Positions 14,382 through 20,877 of a stretch of 20,877 nucleotides of DNA are shown one piece after another. The stretch lies in NCBI GenBank assembly GCA_002344345.1, contig DDTL01000152.1, positions 307 through 21,183 on the forward strand. Direction: 5' to 3'. Source of the DNA: Saprospiraceae bacterium UBA2365. Its GTDB lineage: Bacteria; Bacteroidota; Bacteroidia; Chitinophagales; Saprospiraceae. Numbering within the stretch: the stretch's first letter is position 1; each line of letters starts with the position of its first letter. The position numbers were made by a program, and so were the translations under genes. The notes below the pieces were generated by a model. The model was not told the DNA's origin, did no database searches, and worked only from the letters and a program-made list of their open reading frames with translations.

Positions 14382-16136
14382 TTATAAGTTTTGTATGAAA
14401 CGTATCAAATTTTCTCCTTTACTGATATTCAGTTTTTTCCTCAATCTGTACCGGTAAGTTTCCACACTTTTGGTAGAGACATTGAGCAAAGGTGCGATTT
14501 CCTTTGAAGAAAAGCCCAATCTCAGAAAAGTGGCAAAGCGTTTTTCGGTTTCGGTGAGTTTAGGAAATTCCTCTTCCAGTTTCCTGGAGAAGCCTTTGTG
14601 GAGTCTTTCGATCTCCAGGTTGAAATTCTCCACTTTATCTTCAAAACTGAGTTTCAGTTTCATGTTCTTAAGCAGGTGGTCGATCTTGCGGTTTTTCTCT
14701 TTTTTTTCTTCGGTCTTCTGAATGTCTTTTAATTGAACAGCCAGTTCTTCGAGATAATTCTTTTGCTCCACAATACTCAATGCCATATTCATCAGTTCCT
14801 TACGACGGAATTCCAGTTTTTTGGCCATTGAAACATTTTCCAGCCTCATGGTTTTGAGGTCAGCTTCCATCAATGCTTTTTGGGTGATGTAATGCTCCTT
14901 TTGGTGTTCCAGCAATTCGTTCTGTGCAAGCAATTTAAGTCTGTTTTGCCTGATGATGAGCCAGATTGCGAGGGCGGACAATAAGAGCAGACCTGCTCCG
15001 GCAAGCCACCAAACCAGATTGATATGCTCCGGCTCAATCGCATTGATGATCGTATAGTTTTCGGTGTTGAGTACCTTTTCTGTGTGCTGAGTGACGGGTT
15101 TATAAACTTGCTGATTAAAAACATTTTGTACGAAAAATAAGCCAAAAAAAGATAAAAGGCCTGCAAATATTGGAGTCAATATCCACCCCACGAGGATTTC
15201 TGCCAACATTTTAAATCGCACTTCCTGTATGCCTTTTACCAGACCAATCCCGATAATTGCACCGACCACAACCTGTGAACTGGAAACAGGAACCAGGGGG
15301 ATCCTGGGCAAACCTATATATGCCAATCCATTTGAAAGGGAAGTAGAGGAGAATATAAATAAAACCAGTGCCTGTGCCAGCACCACAACGATGGCTGCTT
15401 CAGCCGAAAGATCCATGATCCCTTTTCCTATAGTTTTGATGATCTTCTTGCTATATGTCAAAATTCCCAAAGCTATGGACATTCCACCCGAAAGGAAAAG
15501 GATTTGCGCCCCTCTTAATTCGAAAATACCAAAATCCAGTACAATATTTGGCGCATGCCCAACAAAAACTCCGATCACATTTGCAACGTTGTTGGCTCCC
15601 AGACTGTAGGCTCCGAAAGCACCAACTGCAATCAGCCCCCACCGGATATAGGAATCCAAAAGGATCATATGTATCTTCATTTTTCTGAGCACATATCGCA
15701 TCAGCAGGAAAAGTAAAGCTGAAAAACCTGCACCCAAAACCGGACCTGATATCCATGTGGTGACGATCTTGGTCAGTACAGTACCATCCGTATCCCTGCC
15801 GGCAAATAAATTCCATCCGATGATGGCCCCGACAATAGCCTGGGTAGTTGAAACGGGCAAACCATAATTGGTCATCACCAAAACAGTAAAACCAGCTGCC
15901 AAAGCAACAGTGAAAGAACCTGCCAATTCATCGATCAACCCGAGCGAACCCAGTGTCTCTGTTGTTCCTGATCCCTGAATTGCGGCTCCGATGATCACAA
16001 AAATACTTGCGACGATGGCTGCCCGGGCAAAACTGACCATTTTTGATCCGACTGCAGTCCCGAAAATATTGGCTGCGTCATTTGCGCCTAATGACCAACC
16101 AAGAAAAAGACCGCTTGAAAGAAAAATGATAAACAC
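14382..16136 (-). CDS. PiT phosphate transporter fused to coiled coil and LuxR-type HTH
   Basis: A single 584-residue frame joins a complete PiT (PHO4) transporter to a DNA-binding module. Both PiT halves are present: GANDAANIFGTAVG (17-30) with GLPVSTTQAIVGAIIG (92-107), and GANNVANVIGV (180-190) with VPVSSSQVVVGAIIGIG (282-298). After the last transporter helix comes a short polar segment (341-372), an extra TM helix (about 374-396), a long charged coiled coil (397-525), and a C-terminal HTH (526-582) with LTETEKRFATFLRLGFSSKEIA and LNVSTKSVETYRYRLRKKL. That HTH is of the type found at the end of Bacteroidota TPR/TM/coiled-coil regulators. The start codon is GTG (16134-16136), 10 bases after the DUF47 stop; no better start exists downstream of the in-frame stop. 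I infer a membrane-bound transporter-regulator controlling the downstream porin or wider pho genes. Confidence 0.93.
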   Translation of the reverse strand: MFIIFLSSGLFLGWSLGANDAANIFGTAVGSKMVSFARAAIVASIFVIIGAAIQGSGTTETLGSLGLIDELAGSFTVALAAGFTVLVMTNYGLPVSTTQAIVGAIIGWNLFAGRDTDGTVLTKIVTTWISGPVLGAGFSALLFLLMRYVLRKMKIHMILLDSYIRWGLIAVGAFGAYSLGANNVANVIGVFVGHAPNIVLDFGIFELRGAQILFLSGGMSIALGILTYSKKIIKTIGKGIMDLSAEAAIVVVLAQALVLFIFSSTSLSNGLAYIGLPRIPLVPVSSSQVVVGAIIGIGLVKGIQEVRFKMLAEILVGWILTPIFAGLLSFFGLFFVQNVFNQQVYKPVTQHTEKVLNTENYTIINAIEPEHINLVWWLAGAGLLLLSALAIWLIIRQNRLKLLAQNELLEHQKEHYITQKALMEADLKTMRLENVSMAKKLEFRRKELMNMALSIVEQKNYLEELAVQLKDIQKTEEKKEKNRKIDHLLKNMKLKLSFEDKVENFNLEIERLHKGFSRKLEEEFPKLTETEKRFATFLRLGFSSKEIAPLLNVSTKSVETYRYRLRKKLNISKGENLIRFIQNL

Positions 16137-16146
16137 TATAAATACT

Positions 16147-16794
16147 TTAAAATGCCCGTTTAATTGCCATTACAGAGAGCAGGTCGGCTGCTTTTTTTGA
16201 AGCATCGGAGACTTGCTCAATATGCAATGTGAAATATCTGAGATGGAACTTTTCGCTCAGTTTAAGATCCTGCATTTCCCTGAAAACCTTTCTTTTGATC
16301 GCTGCTGCCAGTTTGTCGGCTTCCGTCTCATAAAAATAAACCCGGTGCAACTGGTCCTTGACCGTTTCGGGTGATCTGAAAAATGCCCTTGCTGCAGGTA
16401 CCAATGCTTCAACCGAAGCCACGGACATTTCTGTTAGTTTGGAAAGATCCTGATTGAGCTCCCCTGGAATGTTGGGAACTTCCACCTCAAACTGATACAG
16501 GTTGGTTTTCATAATATCGATGATGTCATCCAGCTCTTCAAGCAATCTCAGCATATCTCCCCGCAACTGAGGCATAAGAGAATGCTTATACAACCTGTTT
16601 TCAATATCTTTTCCTAACAGATCCGCGTCGGATTCAAGTTTGGAAAGCGTCAGAATATTGTTTTCAAAAGCCTGTATATTACCATAAAGATAATTGTCCA
16701 CACCCTTTTTGAAAACAATCGAACCCTGATCAATTGAATCGATAAACTTTTCAAGGAGTTCGATTACTTTATTGGATTTGGAAAAGATCGCCAT
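16147..16794 (-). CDS. DUF47/PhoU-like Pit accessory protein
   Basis: This 215-residue, all-helical cytoplasmic protein belongs to the DUF47 (TIGR00153, PhoU-like) family, whose genes usually precede pit and which is thought to modulate PiT transport. Family features are FSKSNKVIELLEKFIDSID at the N-terminus, LESDADLLGKDIENRLYK, RLLEELDDIIDIMKTNLYQFEVE, and the second-half repeat VYFYETEADKLAAAIKRKVF and HIEQVSDASKKAADLLSVMAIKRAF. The acidic ExxxD-type clusters are those used for metal binding in PhoU-like bundles. It is first in the operon, and the PiT-HTH gene begins 10 bases after its stop. It could couple transporter state to the fused regulator, which is inference. Confidence 0.92.
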   Translation of the reverse strand: MAIFSKSNKVIELLEKFIDSIDQGSIVFKKGVDNYLYGNIQAFENNILTLSKLESDADLLGKDIENRLYKHSLMPQLRGDMLRLLEELDDIIDIMKTNLYQFEVEVPNIPGELNQDLSKLTEMSVASVEALVPAARAFFRSPETVKDQLHRVYFYETEADKLAAAIKRKVFREMQDLKLSEKFHLRYFTLHIEQVSDASKKAADLLSVMAIKRAF

Positions 16795-17140
16795 TGTTGT
16801 GCATTTATTTCTGACGACAAAATTAACATTAAATTAATATTGGATGATTACAAATCAGATGTAAAATTGAAGGGGCGTGAATGGGGAAATTTTTTTCAAA
16901 TGTAATGTCAGATATCAATTTAAAAAATTGAATGACAGATATTTAAAAACAGACTGTAGGGGTTAAAATAAATAATGAACAGAAATATGATCAAAAAAGT
17001 AATGTTTTTGTTAGTCGGGAACTACTAAAAAAAATAATCAATAAGCACTACAAATCTGATTTGAAGACATTTCTATTACCTGTTGGTTATCATACCAGGA
17101 TGATTGTATAGATCAAAAAGTATGTAATTTGGTGGTTTAA
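16795..17140. other. Regulatory gap upstream of the phosphate operon
   Basis: No gene is supported in these 346 bases. Besides the promoter at 16818-16844, a second TAnnTTTG box on the minus strand (TACATTTG, 16897-16904) lies next to two copies of a CTGTCAT-like motif: the minus strand reads ATCTGACATT and ATCTGTCATT around a TCAATT/AATTGA hairpin (16915-16931). CTGTCAT is the E. coli Pho-box half-site. Its meaning in Bacteroidota is uncertain. Confidence 0.35.
16818..16844 (-). promoter_or_regulatory. Candidate promoter with Pho-box-like repeats for the DUF47-PiT operon
   Basis: On the minus strand TAATTTTG (16818-16825) fits TAnnTTTG and would give a short leader before the DUF47 start at 16794. 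Overlapping and upstream, the + strand reads TTAACATTAAA (16823-16833) then TTAATATTGGA (16834-16844), an 11-base direct repeat like PhoP/PhoB half-site spacing. The high AT content makes chance matches likely. Confidence 0.35.
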
Positions 17141-17758
17141 TCAACGCATTTTAGGCCTTCTTCTTTTACCACCGGACGACATTCCCATAAATCGCTGGCC
17201 AGACTTACCCATGGCAGCCACATGACGCATATTTCCTTTGGATGCAAGTACCTGTTCAAATTGTTTCAGTTGGTCTTTCAGTTGTTTTTCGGTAATTTTG
17301 AGTTTTGAAGCATCCTTATAATACTTTTGAGCAGCGGTCCATTTGCTTTTTGTGGCATTGATGCTGGCCAATTGGATCAGGATCAGGGCTTTTTCATTAT
17401 CTGAAGGAAGTTTAAGGCCTAAGGCTTTATTGAAATATGCCTCACCCTCGTCCTGATCTTTACGGTTTAAGGCGAAAGAACCTTTGAGTATATAGAAAAA
17501 AGCTCTGTTGGTAACATATAGTAATTTGGGGGTTAATGTCAGGTTAAGCCTTTTTTCTGCAGCTTCAAACTGCTGTAGTTGAACCAATTCTGCAGCTGAC
17601 TGAATGGTTCCTAGCATCAGGTAGCTGACCAAGAGCAATACTCCGATCAATAATAAAATGAAAGCATACCAAAATCCGTAAAGAAAGGATAATACGATTC
17701 CGCCTCCCAGAAATACGGCGATCAGCGCAAATTTTAAGTATATATTGATTTTTAACAT
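17141..17758 (-). CDS. Two-TM protein with TPR-like repeats
   Basis: This 205-residue inner-membrane protein begins with two closely spaced helices (about 7-24 and 30-50). A cytoplasmic helical domain with TPR-like pairs follows: AAELVQLQQFEAAEKRL, AFFYILKGSFALNRKDQDEG with EAYFNKALGL, and KALILIQLASINATKSKW with TAAQKYYKDASKL. The C-terminus is strongly basic (GGKRRRPKMR). A role in protein-protein contacts at the membrane is likely, but no specific function is recognised. Start at ATG 17758 is supported by a good -7 box 18 bases upstream. It lies downstream of the spermidine-synthase-like gene and is separated from the phosphate operon by 346 bases. Confidence 0.8.
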   Translation of the reverse strand: MLKINIYLKFALIAVFLGGGIVLSFLYGFWYAFILLLIGVLLLVSYLMLGTIQSAAELVQLQQFEAAEKRLNLTLTPKLLYVTNRAFFYILKGSFALNRKDQDEGEAYFNKALGLKLPSDNEKALILIQLASINATKSKWTAAQKYYKDASKLKITEKQLKDQLKQFEQVLASKGNMRHVAAMGKSGQRFMGMSSGGKRRRPKMR

Positions 17759-17775
17759 AAGTAGTTTTTACTGCA

Positions 17776-17783
17776 CAAAAGTA
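17776..17783 (-). promoter_or_regulatory. Candidate -7 box for the TPR-like gene
   Basis: TACTTTTG on the minus strand matches TAnnTTTG and lies 18 bases upstream of the start codon at 17758, giving a short leader. No clear -33 TTG was found. Confidence 0.4.
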
Positions 17784-17819
17784 AAATTTTATCCTGAAAA
17801 AAAACTATAGAACTACTTT

Positions 17820-18494
17820 TTAAAAAATATCATTTCTTGAACATAACATGATATTTGAAGGTAACTCCATTAAATACGCTATATCAAATTGCTTCTTAAA
17901 AACCTGCTCATAATACAATTTGGTATCTTCAAGATCTTTTTCTGTAATATTGAGTCTGTTGAACAAAATACATCCCATATCATTCAAAAGTCTTTTCATG
18001 GAAGAAAGTACGCCCTCTGTTTCAAATGACTCAGGCACTTTACTGTCTTCAAAAATATCCATAAGGATCAAATCATACTTTTCTCTGCATACCTGCAGAT
18101 AAACCAGGGCGTCCGTATGAAAGATCTGTAATGGAGATTTAAGATCATACAATATATATTCATTGGCTAAACCAATGATAATCTCATCAATTTCCACTAT
18201 GTGATACTCAAATTTTTTGTGGAATTTTTTTTCAAGCATCTGAGGTATTGAACCCAGGCCAAGCCCCAAAACCAATACTTTTTTTACATTCATAACAGAC
18301 CAGTTCATTCTTTCAAAACACGTTCTGAAATTGTGATACTTGTCTTCAAAAGAATATACTGCATTGGCTGCCACCAATTGATATCTCCCATCCTTGAGGA
18401 TCACGTCCAGGTTTTCATTGTAATCTGAACCTGTTCTTTCAATGTAAATATCTGTAATATAACTTAATATGATCTGCCACCATTTTTTCTTCAT
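17820..18494 (-). CDS. Spermidine-synthase-like methyltransferase-fold protein
   Basis: This 224-residue cytoplasmic protein has the Rossmann fold of the spermine/spermidine synthase family. The nucleotide-binding loop is VLVLGLGLGSIPQ (73-85), the ribose-binding acid is in IVEIDE (99-104), a third element is HTDALVYL (126-133), and the post-motif strand is LILMDIFEDSKVPE (142-155). It is shorter than SpeE (about 280 residues), and the aminopropyltransferase GGGDG loop is replaced by GLGLGS, so true spermidine synthesis is doubtful. Such short proteins are common in bacteria and usually of unknown substrate. It is followed after 61 bases by the TPR-like gene, which has its own promoter-like box. 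Confidence 0.8.
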   Translation of the reverse strand: MKKKWWQIILSYITDIYIERTGSDYNENLDVILKDGRYQLVAANAVYSFEDKYHNFRTCFERMNWSVMNVKKVLVLGLGLGSIPQMLEKKFHKKFEYHIVEIDEIIIGLANEYILYDLKSPLQIFHTDALVYLQVCREKYDLILMDIFEDSKVPESFETEGVLSSMKRLLNDMGCILFNRLNITEKDLEDTKLYYEQVFKKQFDIAYLMELPSNIMLCSRNDIF

Positions 18495-18707
18495 TTATGC
18501 AATTTAAGGATGTTCTTCAAAAATTTTTAACTGTTTCATTGATCTTTTCGGAAGGCTTATCAAGTTTTGGCAATAGTTACCCGAAGTTTGTAATAAGCCA
18601 GGATAAAACATGTGAACTATTTTTTTGATTTGTTAAATCATTGAATCTCGCTTTCATAAAAATGTTCCAATTCTTCATTTTCCTCGCAAAAGTATTTTCT
18701 CTAACAT

Positions 18708-19340
18708 TTATCCCTGAACATAGATGATGTATTTTTCTTTGAAAAAATCCAAAGGAAATAATTCATAAATATCTCGCTTCTCATAGTATTCTCCCCGTCG
18801 GAGTTCTCTCAGTTCTTTCCTGAGATCACCCCCTTTGTAGGCGATCAGGCCATTAGGAAATGCATGGATATGCTTCTTTTTTAAACGTGGCCTGGACCAT
18901 AACAACAGCTGACTTACATTGCTCACGCCTCTGGTCAAAACCATATCAAATTTGTCTTTGTTTTCTTCGGCCCGTTGGGCAAATGCCCGGGTATTTTCCA
19001 GACCCAGTTCCTTGATAATTTCATTCACCACCTTGATTTTTTTTGCTGTCCCGTCGATCATGGTAAACTGAACATCCGGATAAAAAATAGCCAATGGTAT
19101 TCCCGGGAATCCACCACCCGTACCAAGATCAAGAATTTCAGCCTTTTCCACCAACGGATAAAAGGGAATTACAGTCAGCGCATGTAAAACATGGTGTACA
19201 TAAAGCTCTTCGATATCTTTTCTTGAAATAACATTGATCTGTTCATTCCAGTATTTATATAATGGAAGCAGGTTCCCGAACTTTTCTTTCTGATCATCAT
19301 TAAGTTGAGGAAAATAAGTATGCAAAATCCGAGATTCCAT
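18708..19340 (-). CDS. rsmG: 16S rRNA (guanine527-N7)-methyltransferase RsmG
   Basis: This 210-residue protein is RsmG (GidB), which methylates N7 of G527 in 16S rRNA using S-adenosylmethionine. The family-specific start (YKYWNEQINVISRKDIEELYVHHVLHAL) is followed by the SAM-binding loop ILDLGTGGGFPGIPLA (69-84), the acidic loop FTMIDGTAKKIKVVNEI, and VLTRGVSN around the expected ARA/TRG position. Length is normal. The ATG abuts the stop of the upstream glycosyltransferase (no gap), so the two are co-transcribed and perhaps translationally coupled. Loss of RsmG in other bacteria gives low-level streptomycin resistance; nothing here suggests a defect. Confidence 0.95.
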   Translation of the reverse strand: MESRILHTYFPQLNDDQKEKFGNLLPLYKYWNEQINVISRKDIEELYVHHVLHALTVIPFYPLVEKAEILDLGTGGGFPGIPLAIFYPDVQFTMIDGTAKKIKVVNEIIKELGLENTRAFAQRAEENKDKFDMVLTRGVSNVSQLLLWSRPRLKKKHIHAFPNGLIAYKGGDLRKELRELRRGEYYEKRDIYELFPLDFFKEKYIIYVQG

Positions 19341-20402
19341 TTACCAGTTTTTTTTGTTAGGAAAAATGAAAGAAAAAGACATGAATGAATAATAAACAAA
19401 CATCAGACAATCCAAACAGGGGAAATATAATAGCAGGTCTTTTTCTTTTAGTTTCAAAAACGCTTTGTAGTTAAACAGGTAGATCAAAACGATCCTCATT
19501 CCCCAAATTGCGGGTGCAAATAATGACCCTGATAAAAACAGTGCAAGGTAGAAAACTATGTGTGAAGCAGAAAACAGGGCCAAAAGAATCTGGTGAATTT
19601 TTTTGTACCTGACAGAAGTAGTAATGTGCCTGGATTTTTGCCGGAAAAAAGCCCGAATGGTTTTGGGTGGATCACTGTACATAAAACTCTCAGGATCGGT
19701 TTGAATCCGAACGTTATTTTTATTTGCAACCGAATTTACGAGCAGGTCATCATCTCCCGAGAGCAAATCCATGTGAGTGGAGAAACCTTTACTTTTATTC
19801 AAAACGGAAGTATGATATGCCAGATTTCTACCCACACCCATATAAGGAAGGCCGGCCAAAGCATAAGAAAAATATTGTAATGCCGTTAAAAATGTTTCGT
19901 ATCTGGCAAAAATACTGATAAACGTTTTCATTTTATTGAGCGGAGCATATCCGAGTACAATGGTTTTTTGTTCATTCAATCCTGACAACATCAGACTCAA
20001 CCAGTTTTCAGATTTGCAGGCACAATCCCCGTCGGTAAAAATAAAATGTGTTCCATCCAGAGTGGGTAAAGCTTTATGAAGGGCCATTTTTTTTCCTATC
20101 GACTTTTCATGTCTAAGCAAATGTAAATCAGGATGACTATTTTGCACTTCAGAAAGCCAGGAAAAGGTACCATCAGTAGATCCATCGTCTATGATAAGTG
20201 TTTCGTAGAATATGGAATGTTGTTCCAACATCAGGTAAAGATGTTGCTTCAAATTTTCCAGTTCATTTCTTACAACTATAACCAGCCAGATCTTTGCATC
20301 CGAAACCGGGGTGTTTTTTTGTTTATAGCCCGATAGTCTGGGGAAAATCACTAGCCAGAAAAATAAATTGACAACTCCGGATATTAAAGCAGCTACCAGC
20401 AT
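19341..20402 (-). CDS. Family 2 glycosyltransferase, membrane-bound
   Basis: This 353-residue inner-membrane enzyme is predicted to add sugars to an envelope glycan or lipid. An N-terminal helix (about 3-21) precedes the GT2 domain: WLVIVVRNELENL, LIIDDGSTDGTF (Asp72-Asp73), and the metal-binding TDGDC (123-127). The catalytic acid region is SGDDDLLVN (215-223), and the closing motif is QKSRH (255-259), where most processive relatives have QxxRW. Several TM helices follow (about 270-348), as in membrane GT2 enzymes of the CrtQ/IcaA style. The acceptor is unknown. It directly precedes rsmG with no gap between stop and start. Confidence 0.9.
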   Translation of the reverse strand: MLVAALISGVVNLFFWLVIFPRLSGYKQKNTPVSDAKIWLVIVVRNELENLKQHLYLMLEQHSIFYETLIIDDGSTDGTFSWLSEVQNSHPDLHLLRHEKSIGKKMALHKALPTLDGTHFIFTDGDCACKSENWLSLMLSGLNEQKTIVLGYAPLNKMKTFISIFARYETFLTALQYFSYALAGLPYMGVGRNLAYHTSVLNKSKGFSTHMDLLSGDDDLLVNSVANKNNVRIQTDPESFMYSDPPKTIRAFFRQKSRHITTSVRYKKIHQILLALFSASHIVFYLALFLSGSLFAPAIWGMRIVLIYLFNYKAFLKLKEKDLLLYFPCLDCLMFVYYSFMSFSFIFPNKKNW

Positions 20403-20877
20403 TTGAAAAAATAAAAGTAAAGATAATGATTCCCATCAGGTCCTGGGTTTGAAAAACGACAATTGACTCCCGAAATACTCAATAATTGACAAAATGAAAA
20501 AACATTTTAGCTTTGATGCAATTATTTTATAAACATATTTTATGTATATTTAATTGAAATACAATTTTTTATTTAGTTTGTTTGTCCATTAAATCCTATC
20601 TATCTAAATATTTTTAAAATTAACCACTCTGAAATTTTATTCAATATCAATCGTCAGATTTTCCAAAGAATGCATCTGCTTAACTAAAGTGGAATGAATG
20701 CATTCCTGCAACAGATTAAAAAAATAATTCGCCTCTTACAATAAATTTTGATATTTCGAGTTATTTCATCAAATACTCATTAAATAAACCTGAAAAGGTT
20801 CATCCCTTTTCCCCGTTTTACCAAAAATATATAAAGTTTTTGTTAAAGGTATAATTTTTTAGCCAATTATATATTAT
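20403..20877. other. AT-rich noncoding right end
   Basis: No gene is supported in these 475 bases. Two small hairpins are visible: GGAATG-AATG-CATTCC (20691-20706) and GAAAAGG...CCTTTTC (20792-20811). The second could be a weak terminator for a gene beyond the window. No clear TAnnTTTG promoter for the glycosyltransferase was found. Confidence 0.5.

Noticed and set aside
17759..17818. 8-base inverted repeat AAGTAGTT/AACTACTT as a terminator
   Set aside because: Arms are short, 44 bases apart and AT-rich; a promoter box for the TPR-like gene explains the gap better.
17820..18494. Functional spermidine synthase (speE)
   Set aside because: The protein is short and the GGGDG loop of aminopropyltransferases is not preserved.

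Overview
The window looks like chromosomal DNA from a member of the Bacteroidota. The evidence is lipoprotein and beta-barrel envelope proteins, few Shine-Dalgarno sequences, several TAnnTTTG promoter boxes of the Bacteroidota sigma type, a Bacteroidota-style C-terminal LuxR-type HTH, and an AT-rich composition. No rRNA, tRNA or CRISPR array was seen.

Left part (1-5880, genes on +): an IS200-type Y1 transposase lies inside mirrored hairpins, beside a truncated second copy of its left end. It is followed by a secreted GH20 beta-N-acetylhexosaminidase, a beta-lactamase-fold serine hydrolase, an isolated GC-rich hairpin, a small outer-membrane beta-barrel protein, and a short stretch of nested inverted repeats that may be a decayed mobile element.

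Middle part (5942-10222, genes on -): an unrecognised 486-residue two-TM protein, a beta-propeller-like lipoprotein, and a divergent SLC13/DASS transporter.

Core (10301-16794, all on -) is the most interesting region. In transcription order it holds a DUF47/PhoU-like Pit accessory protein, a PiT phosphate transporter fused in one reading frame to a further TM helix, a coiled coil and a LuxR-type DNA-binding domain, an OprP/OprO-type phosphate-selective porin, an LTD-domain lipoprotein, a strong hairpin, a conserved protein that may be a divergent CYTH-like protein, an IVS-like four-helix-bundle gene (frameshifted, flanked by inverted arrays of a 9-bp repeat), a canonical CYTH triphosphate hydrolase, and then the SLC13-type transporter. 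I read this as a phosphate/polyphosphate uptake and processing cluster with a built-in candidate 'transceptor': the PiT-HTH fusion could sense phosphate flux in the inner membrane and control the adjacent porin and other genes. That reading is inference; the fusion itself is visible in the sequence.

Right part (17141-20402, all on -): a two-TM TPR-like protein, a spermidine-synthase-like methyltransferase-fold protein, RsmG, and a family 2 glycosyltransferase directly abutting RsmG. The last 475 bases hold no supported gene.
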